A stretch of DNA of 64,000 bases, taken from positions 1 through 64,000 of the forward strand of contig CAZJRB010000013.1 in the NCBI GenBank assembly GCA_964547995.1. Reading direction: 5' to 3'. Every line of letters starts with the position of its first letter. Positions within the stretch are counted from its first letter, which is position 1. Source of the stretch: CAZJRB01 sp964547995. Lineage in GTDB: Bacteria > Planctomycetota > Planctomycetia > Pirellulales > Thermoguttaceae. The position numbers and the translations under genes are program-made. The notes beneath the pieces were generated by a model that saw only the letters and a program-made list of their open reading frames with translations, did not search any database and was not told the DNA's origin. This document shows, piece after piece, positions 37,501 to 44,304 of the stretch.

Positions 37501-40153
37501 GGCAGGTACGGGTTTGATTATTGCCAACATTGTCCTGGGTGGCGGCCTGACAGCCATTGGGGGAGAGTTGACAAGCTACGGCTACCCGGAAGCAAGAGAA
37601 TTGGTGCAAACGGGCGCCAAGTGGCTCGATAAGGGCATGAATTCGGTTCTATCGGCGGTTACATCGGCTCCCGATAAGATTAAGGCGGCTATTGACGTGC
37701 TCGAGAATGACACGCTCAAGAATTATAACTTCCAACCTATGAAGAAGCTCTCAGAACTACTTGCTGTTGCCGCTTCTCCAACGTTTACGCTCCCGCCCAT
37801 CACTCTCTCTATCGACGATACTTCAGTACCCGAGGGCGCTCCCACCGAGACGGACACCGCCAAGTTTCTCGTCACGCTTTCCCGGCTTACCTCGCAGGAA
37901 GTGACGTTTCAATACTCGACGAGCGACGGGTCGGCAACTCAGGGCGATGATTACGGAGGCGTGGCGGGATTTCCGGGGACGATCGCTGCCGGTAGCTTGG
38001 GCACTTTTGTCCAAATCGACGTCTATGGGGACTCGGACCCGGAAATTAACGATACGTTTTTTACCACTCTCAGCAACGAGTCGGCGAATGTGACTCTTGG
38101 AAGGTACACGGGGATGGCGACCATTGTTAACGACGATGATCCTACCATTTCCATTGGCAATGCGCAAGTAAGCGAGGGCGATAGTGGCGCCGTGGCTGTC
38201 GATTTCACCGTCTCCTTATCGGTTCCATTCAATGAGGACGTAACATTCCAGTATTTCACGCAACCGGTAGCGCCGACAACGGCGGGCGTTGACTACCAGA
38301 GTGTCAGTGATTCCCCGGTAAAGACGATTCCCAAGGGGGCCCTGCAGACTACGGTTACGGTTTTTGTCAACGGTGACACGGACTACGAGCAAGACGAAAC
38401 GTTTCAGGTGGGCCTCCAGAATGTGACAAATGCCAATTGGAACAGCGCTTATGGAGTAGGCACGATTACCAACGACGACACCCTTGCTGCAATTATTGTC
38501 ACACAGAGTGGCGGATCGACCGACGTGGTCGAGGGCGGAACTACTGATAGTTTCACGGTGGTGTTGTCCGACCAGCCTGAAGCGGATGTCGACGTATCCG
38601 TGTCCGGAGACAGTCAAGTAAGTATCGTCGGTCTCCCGTCCGGCATACTGACATTCACGCCCGGCACTTGGAATGCACCACAAACCGTAACGGTTGCCGC
38701 CGTCGATGATGGCGCCATCGAAGGCGATCACTCCGGAACGATCAGCCTCAACAGCGCCTCGACCCCCGGCACGCCGTTCGACGGCCTCACTGCAACGGTC
38801 GTCGCCAACGTTACTGACAATGATACCAGCCGGGCTCATCTGGTGGGGCTTTGGTCCGGCAACTACAGCATCGAGGTAACCGGGTTTGGTTACACTGCCG
38901 TTCAAAGCGGAACGCTGACCATGAACATTGTCTCGGTCGCCGCGGATGGGTCTATAGAGGGATCAGGGCCTTGGAGCACAACCACCATGACGGGAATCGT
39001 GTGCTTCGACGAATTTGGCAGCACTTGGACCCGTGATTCGGGTGAGGAATACCTTTACGGCTATGCCAACGCGGACGGCTCTCAGGTCAGCGCTTCCGCC
39101 AGTTATACAGTCCCGGAGGGCACGCAATCCTGGGACTGGAATGTCGACGTCTCTGGCAATACTATGACGGGGACTTTCGTTTCGTCCAGGACTCCCAACA
39201 CAATTACCCTGACTAAGCAATCAGCGGTTTCCGGCGACGGCGGAGAATCGCCGCTTGAGGAGAACGTTTCCCTGCTCCAGCAAGAGCAGTTAGATTCTAT
39301 CGTCACGGAAGCGATCACTCGATGGCAGTCTGCCGGCCTCGATGAGAAAGGACTCACGGCTTTAAGCCAGGCAAGCGTCCAGGTCTTCAGTCTTCCCAAT
39401 TCGTATCTCGGCTTGGCCTATTATGACAGTATTTACATCGACCAAGATGCTGCAGGCCACGGTTGGTTCATCGATGCGACGCCGTCGGTGGACGAGGAGT
39501 TCTATGCGGTTCGGGGCGATCCGGCTCTGCAGGCCGTCGACGGCACAGCCGCCGACGACGGCTTCGATCTGTTGACGGTCGTGGCCCACGAGATGGGACA
39601 CGTGCTCGGGTTGGACCACAGCGACGTGTCGGGCAGCTTGATGGACGCCACCCTCACCATAGCGGAACGAAGGTTGCCCTCGGTTTTGGATGTGCAAGCC
39701 GTCGATTCGACGGGCGGTTCCTCTGAGATGGCCGCCATGCGGATCGAACAGGGCGATGCGTACGCCGTCTTTGACCCCAAGTCGTCGCAGGCGAGCATCG
39801 ATGTTGCTCCGTTTTTCTTCTTCGATCCGTGGCATACCGACTTCAATCACGCATCGAACGTCGATTCGGCGTTTTCGTCCGATGGTTCCGCAGCACCTTG
39901 GGGCTCGGTTGAACGGTTCCGTATTCACGCCAGGGTGGACGACCTGGAAGCGTCCGGTTCGTACGCCGAGCTGCCAATGGTTCGGGTCCGGGACGACGAG
40001 TTGGAATTCGCTCTGTGGGATGATGAAGAAACGGAACTCCCGGACGACTACAGCGCGCTGCTCGGCGCCGGTTGGATTGGCGACCAGCCGGATTCGCAGG
40101 ATTGGCTGGAGGCCTTGGACGATACTTTTGCCGATTGGCAAGCGGCATTGTAG
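31586..40153 (+). CDS. Giant multidomain surface protein 2
   Basis: Secreted protein of about 2855 residues. After a basic N-terminus with FLEPLEERTLLAV come an SdrD-like B domain (residues 60-145), about seven FG-GAP-like repeats built on VAAVGNNVLIGAPYDD (150-510), three golvesin-like domains (33190-34440), two cadherin-like modules with PPVAVDD (34445-35100), and three more golvesin-like domains to 36350. An unassigned region follows, with a hydrophobic alanine/glycine stretch near residue 1950, then three Calx-beta-like domains (37800-38830), a lipocalin-like segment, and a metzincin-like domain with the full VVAHEMGHVLGLDH motif. AGGAGG ten bases before ATG 31586 sets the start. Likely an adhesin or matrix protein with protease potential; calcium binding is expected from the repeat types. 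Confidence 0.85.
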   Translation: MVWRISNALRRVVPASQPYPKRWHNGRRPPGNNLSRPQGGWAYSRGLFLEPLEERTLLAVGGINGSVFDDLDADGVWDGGEPGLEGVTVFLDSNDNGQLDGGESSTLTDINGDYSFTDLAPDTYTVAEVVQTGWEQTLPGASWDLLQTFDWYAGTPGSLGCTVAALGDDVLIGAYLSYWDDPVNSGVVHLFDGSTGNLLRTFDNPTPAAGDEFGTSVAAVGNNVLVGAPYDDTGDTDTGSAYLLDSTNGNTLLTFNNPTPGYLDNFGYSVAAVGNNVLIGAPFDDAGAAVGSGTAYLFDGTTGNLLLTFNNPTPADFDNFGWSVAAVGNNVLIGAPYDDDTGVSDAGAAYLFDGSTGALLQTFQKSAPQVFEQFGHSVAAVGENVLVGALCDKTGAEATGAAYLFDSSGNLLTSFLNPTPAQNDQFAYSVAAVGENVLISARYDTVTATEEGIAYLFDASTGEVLHTFENPTPADYEWFGHGVAAVGNNVLVGALYDGTGAAYLFAGGASTHPVTVASGQTVEDIDFGNAFTPIFEIIDNGDIGFTTSGDWYPYSGLGFEGDLHYSFVGDGSDTASWSFTVTPGQYEVAATWTAHTNRATNAPYEVFNGATSLGTVPVNQQAAPDDFSDQGAAWETIGTYTIMGDTLLVELSDSANGLLIADAVRIEWVGDVPTAQIIDDGDTGFGTTGDWYPYSGLGFEDDLHYSFVGDGSDTASWSFTVTPGQYEVAATWTAHTNRATNAPYEVFNGATSLGTVPVNQQAAPDDFSDQGAAWETIGTYTIMGDTLLVKLSDSANGLLIADAVRVERVGDVPAAQTIDDGDTGFTASGDWYPYSGLGFEGDLHYSFVGDGSDVASWTFTVTPGQYEVAATWAEYPNRATNAPYEVFNGATSLETVPVNQQAAPDDFSDQGAAWETLGTYTITGDTLVVKLSDAANGLLIADAVRVERVGEPPTNDPPVAVDDDAYTTDENTILSVPAPGVLGNDSDLNGDDLTVVAVDDSGIPAGQLDWNPDGSFTYDPNGELDWLNEGESVQGTASYTVSDGHGGTDTATVTVTISGVNDPPANDPPVAVDDNAYTTDENTILIVPAPGVLGNDSDLNGDDLTVIAVDDSGLPAGQLDWNPDGSFTYDPNELDWLAEGESVQGTASYTVSDGHGGTDTATVTVTISGVDDPPPQIIDNGDMGFTASGDWYYYSSLGFEDDLHYSFVGTGSDVASWSFAVAPGQYQVAAAWSAHSNRATNAPYTICNGATSLQTVPVNQQVAPDDFSDQGTVWETLGTYTITGGALLVTLSDSANGLLIADAIRVERVGNVPTTQTVDNGDAGFITSGDWYPYSGLGFENDLHYSFVGDGSDVASWSFAVTPGEYEVAATWATHANRATNAPYEVYDGAMSLETVPVDQQAAPDDFTDQGAVWETLGTYTIMGNTLRVKLSDNANGLLIADAVRIERVRDLPLIIDNGDTGFSAIGDWVPYSSLGFEGDLQYNAAGAGSDTASWSFTVAPGTYQVAATWAPHSNRASDAPYTVYDGATAFESVLVNQKVAPDDFDDQGVAWEVLGTVEITGASLVVELSDNANGLLIADAVRIERVGDGPWLDQIPDQQMLTNQDTLVLTVSALSRNPDDLTIFPFVTPSAPVTLSMVGDQLTIDPADGFVGDFVVRVVANDGVNTDKQDVSISVTENAHLALSTMMAAPGEMLYVTYGGGFAPVDGLVVRFFNNDVTLDIPLMMANGTAVGVPVPMLLDPATGEFCAGNVDVVVVEKVGEVETFVTDVIEDFFVLDLPPAPDPAGSVTAGHLQYMIDTANRYLGNISGTDMDTPDLNNALNSIVADYAQVLADVQSVVDNPIVTFDTGLFDGQPVTVGADALREVDRAILAMTNRLSGNWIYPQASVTGLRDSVSTIETSLAGGPLEHHPQYNNLAGYMDSLGDGTTPARQVPTGKAVDTGLTYINAVGAAAGILAVAVFGSAAAVPVAVAGTGLIIANIVLGGGLTAIGGELTSYGYPEARELVQTGAKWLDKGMNSVLSAVTSAPDKIKAAIDVLENDTLKNYNFQPMKKLSELLAVAASPTFTLPPITLSIDDTSVPEGAPTETDTAKFLVTLSRLTSQEVTFQYSTSDGSATQGDDYGGVAGFPGTIAAGSLGTFVQIDVYGDSDPEINDTFFTTLSNESANVTLGRYTGMATIVNDDDPTISIGNAQVSEGDSGAVAVDFTVSLSVPFNEDVTFQYFTQPVAPTTAGVDYQSVSDSPVKTIPKGALQTTVTVFVNGDTDYEQDETFQVGLQNVTNANWNSAYGVGTITNDDTLAAIIVTQSGGSTDVVEGGTTDSFTVVLSDQPEADVDVSVSGDSQVSIVGLPSGILTFTPGTWNAPQTVTVAAVDDGAIEGDHSGTISLNSASTPGTPFDGLTATVVANVTDNDTSRAHLVGLWSGNYSIEVTGFGYTAVQSGTLTMNIVSVAADGSIEGSGPWSTTTMTGIVCFDEFGSTWTRDSGEEYLYGYANADGSQVSASASYTVPEGTQSWDWNVDVSGNTMTGTFVSSRTPNTITLTKQSAVSGDGGESPLEENVSLLQQEQLDSIVTEAITRWQSAGLDEKGLTALSQASVQVFSLPNSYLGLAYYDSIYIDQDAAGHGWFIDATPSVDEEFYAVRGDPALQAVDGTAADDGFDLLTVVAHEMGHVLGLDHSDVSGSLMDATLTIAERRLPSVLDVQAVDSTGGSSEMAAMRIEQGDAYAVFDPKSSQASIDVAPFFFFDPWHTDFNHASNVDSAFSSDGSAAPWGSVERFRIHARVDDLEASGSYAELPMVRVRDDELEFALWDDEETELPDDYSALLGAGWIGDQPDSQDWLEALDDTFADWQAAL
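33269..33522 (+). repeat. 254-bp perfect tandem repeat unit A
   Basis: Identical base for base to 33689-33942, offset 420 bases, inside the first two golvesin-like domains of surface protein 2. The other domains differ at many silent positions, so this pair reflects a recent duplication or gene conversion. Confidence 0.9.
33689..33942 (+). repeat. 254-bp perfect tandem repeat unit B
   Basis: Second copy of the identical segment described at 33269-33522, in the second golvesin-like domain. Sequence on both sides diverges at once. Confidence 0.9.
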
Positions 40154-40186
40154 CCCGGATTTTCGGCCCCGACGAGCGCCGGCAAA

Positions 40187-43100
40187 CTACAGTTGTGGGA
40201 ACAACGCATCTAACTCTGCAGCACCGGGCTCGCGGCGCAGGCCCGTTTCCAATGTGCCGCTCATGAGGCTGCCGGACGAGGAGCTGAGGTCTTCAAGACC
40301 CAATTCGTGGCCCAACTCGTGTGAAACGACTGTTAGCAGGTCCATCCGATCGACCGCCTGCGGATCGACGGCCCGCAGCTCGCTGCCGGTGAGCTGGAAC
40401 TCCTCGTCGACGCCGGGCGTCGGGTCGATGAACCAGCCACGGCCGGCCGCGTCGATGTCGAGGTAAATCGCGTCGAGCGCGGCCAGTCCCAACAGTGTCC
40501 CTGGCAGGTCGGTGACGATGAAATCGACTGCCAGCAAGGCTTCGAGCTGCTTGGTCGCAATCCCCGCACCGGTCCAGTTGCCGATTGCGGCGGTGACGAT
40601 TGGTTGCAGATCGGCCCGGGTCAGAGCGGCCAACTCCCCGGCGGGAGACACTTCCCCGCCGGCCGCCAGCAACGGTGACCCCACTTGCTCGATGCGGACG
40701 GCATCGGCAATCAACAGGCCGTTCGCACTGTCCGAAAGTTCCACCAACAGCGTGTCGCCCGTGATCGTGAAGGTGCCGAGCGTCTCCCAAGCAGCCCCTT
40801 GGTCGGTGAAGTCGTCCGGTGCGGCCTGCTGGTTGACCGGAACCGTTCCCAGACTTGTTGTGCCGTTGTACACCTCGTACGGTGCGTTGGTTGCCCGGTT
40901 CGGATATTCGGACCAGGTTGCCGCCACATTATACTGCCCCGGGGTAACCGTAAAACTCCAGGCAGCCACGTCCGATCCGGTGCCCACAAAGCTGTAATGA
41001 AGGTCGCCCTCGAAGCCCAAGGAAGCATAGGGGTACCAATTCCCACTCGTGGTGAAGCCCGTATCCCCGTTGTCGATGATCGGCGGCACGTCACCCACCC
41101 GTTCGACGCGGACGGCATCGGCAATCAACAGGCCGTTTGCAGCGTCTGAAAGCTCCACCAGCAGCGTGTCGCCCGTGATCGTGAAGGTGCCAAGCGTCTC
41201 CCAAGCAGCCCCTTGGTCGGTGAAGTCGTCCGGCGCCACCTGCTGGTTTACCGGCACCGTACCCAGGCTTGTCGCGCCATTGTATACTTCATAAGGTGCG
41301 TTGGTCGCCCGGTTCGGATATTCGGACCAGGTTGCCGCCACTTGATACCGCCCCGGGGAAACCGTGAAATTCCAGGCCGCCACGTCCGATCCCGCGCCCA
41401 CAAAGCTGTAATGAAGGTCGCCCTCGAAACCCAAGGAAGAATAGGGGTACCAATTCCCGCTCGTGGTGAAGCCCGTATCCCCGTTGTCGATGATCTGGGT
41501 CGGCAGGTTCCCTACTCGCTCGACGCGGACGGCATCGGCGATCAACAAGCCATTTGCACTGTCCGAAAGCTCCACCAACAGCATGTCACTCGTGATATCG
41601 AAGGTGCCGAGGGTTTCCCAAGCGGTTCCTTGGTCGCCGAAGTCGTCCGGTGTTGCCTGCTGGTTCACCGGAACCGTTCCCAAGCTCGTAATGCCGTCGT
41701 AGACCGTATAAGGCGCATTCGTTGCCCGGTTTGGATGGGGTGCCCAGGTTGCCGCCACTTCATATTGCCCCGGCGTAACCGGGAAATTCCAGGAAGCCAC
41801 GTCCGATCCCGCGCCCACAAAGCTGTAATGAACATCGTCCTCGAAGCCCGAGGAAGCATAGGGGTACCAATTCCCGCTCGTGGTGAAGCCCGCACTCCCG
41901 TCGTCGATGATCTGCATCGACGCCCCGCCCAGTTGGTCGATTGAAATGTTGTCCAGTTCCGCCGTACCGTAGGTAGTCTGCCATTGCAACTTCCGGATGT
42001 TTCCGCCGGTGAGAGTCTGGAAGACGTTACTTGTGCCTGTCGAGTTGAATTGGTTAAGGATGTGGTTGCTGCTATCGCGTACAACAACCTGGATCGGATT
42101 CATGCTCGCACCCCAGCTAAACGAGATCTGCTGGACGTCGAAATTAAATAGCATTTCCGCCGATCCGCTGGAAGTCTGGAATGTCTGCCCATAGAACGAG
42201 CCCAGCGCGACGGCATTGCCGATTTTTCCCTGCGGATACGAGACGGTGTCCGTAGCGCTGAAATTCAGTTCTCTGGGAGGCTCGTCCAGGTATTCACCCG
42301 TTCCCGGCGTTTGGGCATCGAGGAAATACGACCCCGCACCGAGCATCAGGGACGAGGAGGAGCCCCTTGGGTAAACATAGATATTGTCCAGGGCGGCGAA
42401 ACTGCTGTAGGTGGAATTCCAGTCGACGCGTCGAATTGCCTTCTGGCTGCCGCTCCTTGTAATGGTGCCGTTTCCGGCCTTGTTGCCGGGTTTGAAGGAG
42501 CCGAGAAGTTCGTTGTTTTCTCCGTACACGTACATCTCAAAACTGCTGCCGGTGCCGACTCCATAGACGAAGCTGAGTTGCCAGACATCGTAATCGAACA
42601 GCAATTGCCCGGCTCCCTTTGTCCCTTTGCCCTTGAATATGTGCCGCATGGCGCCGGCGGCGGCAAATTCCTGGTTGGTCCAATTGTCGGTAACGAGCAA
42701 CTTCCCGTCCGTGATTTTTCCCGCCGGGACGACAAGTTCATAGGGGGGCGTTCCCAATTGGCTCCCCCCCGGCACCGACTCGCCGTCAAGAAAAGTGTAC
42801 GTGCCTGAATAGTACGCAGCGGCGTCACCGAACCCCGTGCCCGCCACGGTGGGATCTATGTTGTCCAACCACGTGTCGCCGCTGCCTATGGGAGACCAGT
42901 TGATCCTCACGTCCTGGTAATCCGAGGACGTCGGCAATATCAACGTGCCGCGTTTGGTCGAGTCCGTGTATTGGTGTGTGTTCTTGGGAGTGGGATCATC
43001 GGGAGTCGTGGTGAGAATCGAGGCGCCGTGACTGTCGGTTAACCCGACCTGTATTTTTTTGGTGAGCTGGTTGGAACCCCAATCAAACCCGATTTCCGTA

Positions 43101-43945
43101 ATGTTATAGCCGCTGTGTGTGAAATTAAAGTCAAATGACCCGTTGCCCCAATGGGCAAGGAACCGGTAGCCCACGGACGGGTCGCTTAATGCGCCGGAAA
43201 ACGTAACGTTGTCCCCTTGCGGCTCGTAATAATACGTGTGGGGAAGCCTGACCGCGCTACCACCCGGATAAAAATCGTTCCTTATCGTTGTGTCCAAGAG
43301 AGTGATGTTGTAGTCGCTATACCTCGCCGCCTCAATCGTCACTTGATAGTCTTCCACCTCGCCGTCGACGGCCGCACCCGTCGGCGCAAGACCACCGGTG
43401 CTGCTAATGCGGAAACGGGCGAAGGTATCACCTGCTACGGCATCTGCCGGCACGTCCAACGTCACAAAATTGTCTCCGGCCAGCACAGGCTCACTAACCA
43501 GGAACTGCTCGCCTGCACCCCAACCGCCGCTTTTATCGAAGTCGATCCAGGCATCCACCAGGCCGGCCTGCGAAGCGGTGATGGTAACCGAGACGGCCCG
43601 CCCTTGGGCCAGACTTCCGGCGAAGGTCACGCCATTTTCGTCGTCGTTCCCATCGGCGTTGTCTCCGGTGGCGGTTGCATCCGGTTGTCCGTCAAAGTCG
43701 CTATCTACACCGGCCCCCAGCCAGAGAGTCGTCTGGGTCCCGTGCCGGGCGCCGTCGTTGGCCAGGAGAGTCGGATACGTTGGATCAGGGGCATCCCCGT
43801 AGTCGAGCCCCCATCCCCACACACTTAACATCCGCCGGTCTTCCAACGGTTCAAGGCGCAAAATACGCCTGCTGGCGGAGTATCGCGACCGTTGACGGGA
43901 GGCAATAACTCGAGAAAGAAATTTGTCCGAGTGGCTTACAGACAT
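40187..43945 (-). CDS. Surface protein 3: GEVED, three golvesin-like repeats, metzincin-like domain
   Basis: Secreted protein of 1252 residues, convergent with surface protein 2 and 33 bases from its end. The N-terminus carries RLEPLEDRRMLSV at about residues 30-42, followed by a GEVED-type domain beginning LDYGDAPDPTYPTLLANDG and closing near DGEVEDYQV. A long middle part (residues 210-690) has repeated jelly-roll-like segments but no family I can name. Three golvesin-like domains follow, then a metzincin-like end with VVSHELGHELGLED. Domains match proteins 1 and 2, so the three are paralogues with exchanged modules. ATG 43945 has GGAG at seven bases. It is transcribed in the same direction as the wza-wzc genes but has its own promoter. 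Confidence 0.85.
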   Translation of the reverse strand: MSVSHSDKFLSRVIASRQRSRYSASRRILRLEPLEDRRMLSVWGWGLDYGDAPDPTYPTLLANDGARHGTQTTLWLGAGVDSDFDGQPDATATGDNADGNDDENGVTFAGSLAQGRAVSVTITASQAGLVDAWIDFDKSGGWGAGEQFLVSEPVLAGDNFVTLDVPADAVAGDTFARFRISSTGGLAPTGAAVDGEVEDYQVTIEAARYSDYNITLLDTTIRNDFYPGGSAVRLPHTYYYEPQGDNVTFSGALSDPSVGYRFLAHWGNGSFDFNFTHSGYNITEIGFDWGSNQLTKKIQVGLTDSHGASILTTTPDDPTPKNTHQYTDSTKRGTLILPTSSDYQDVRINWSPIGSGDTWLDNIDPTVAGTGFGDAAAYYSGTYTFLDGESVPGGSQLGTPPYELVVPAGKITDGKLLVTDNWTNQEFAAAGAMRHIFKGKGTKGAGQLLFDYDVWQLSFVYGVGTGSSFEMYVYGENNELLGSFKPGNKAGNGTITRSGSQKAIRRVDWNSTYSSFAALDNIYVYPRGSSSSLMLGAGSYFLDAQTPGTGEYLDEPPRELNFSATDTVSYPQGKIGNAVALGSFYGQTFQTSSGSAEMLFNFDVQQISFSWGASMNPIQVVVRDSSNHILNQFNSTGTSNVFQTLTGGNIRKLQWQTTYGTAELDNISIDQLGGASMQIIDDGSAGFTTSGNWYPYASSGFEDDVHYSFVGAGSDVASWNFPVTPGQYEVAATWAPHPNRATNAPYTVYDGITSLGTVPVNQQATPDDFGDQGTAWETLGTFDITSDMLLVELSDSANGLLIADAVRVERVGNLPTQIIDNGDTGFTTSGNWYPYSSLGFEGDLHYSFVGAGSDVAAWNFTVSPGRYQVAATWSEYPNRATNAPYEVYNGATSLGTVPVNQQVAPDDFTDQGAAWETLGTFTITGDTLLVELSDAANGLLIADAVRVERVGDVPPIIDNGDTGFTTSGNWYPYASLGFEGDLHYSFVGTGSDVAAWSFTVTPGQYNVAATWSEYPNRATNAPYEVYNGTTSLGTVPVNQQAAPDDFTDQGAAWETLGTFTITGDTLLVELSDSANGLLIADAVRIEQVGSPLLAAGGEVSPAGELAALTRADLQPIVTAAIGNWTGAGIATKQLEALLAVDFIVTDLPGTLLGLAALDAIYLDIDAAGRGWFIDPTPGVDEEFQLTGSELRAVDPQAVDRMDLLTVVSHELGHELGLEDLSSSSGSLMSGTLETGLRREPGAAELDALFPQL

Positions 43946-44304
43946 CACACACTCCAATGGAAAAGATGGACCGACGAGCCAGCCAAAGATCATCCTTATT
44001 ACTATGGGGCTAAAAATTCATAATAATTACCCAACGGAGAAGTGCAAGCAGAAAAGGGGCTTGTCCGCCAATATCTCTGCGTGAACAGCGGAAACGCCAA
44101 TGCAACATAGGAGCGGCGACTCGAATAGGCCCGGACGCCGCACCCTCACGGCCCAATAGAGGGGGCGCCGGATTGCGGGGATCGCGACTTGTGTTCCACG
44201 TCGGCGCAGATAGCAACGGCTCGTGTTATGGGGTGCAATCCGAGCCATGATGCGCTGGCGGCCGGGCTTTGGATGACGCGTTCGTCGAGCGGCTCATAGC
44301 CAGC
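43946..44304. other. Intergenic region between surface protein 3 and the tyrosine kinase gene
   Basis: Apart from the promoter for surface protein 3 (44020-44047, minus strand), nothing recognisable is seen in these 359 bases. The kinase gene ends at 44305, so its terminator, if any, should be here. Confidence 0.5.
44020..44047 (-). promoter_or_regulatory. Sigma-70-type promoter of surface protein 3
   Basis: On the minus strand, TTGCAC, a 16-base spacer, then TATTAT, about 75 bases before the start at 43945. It resembles the promoters of surface proteins 1 and 2 in strength and distance. Confidence 0.5.
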
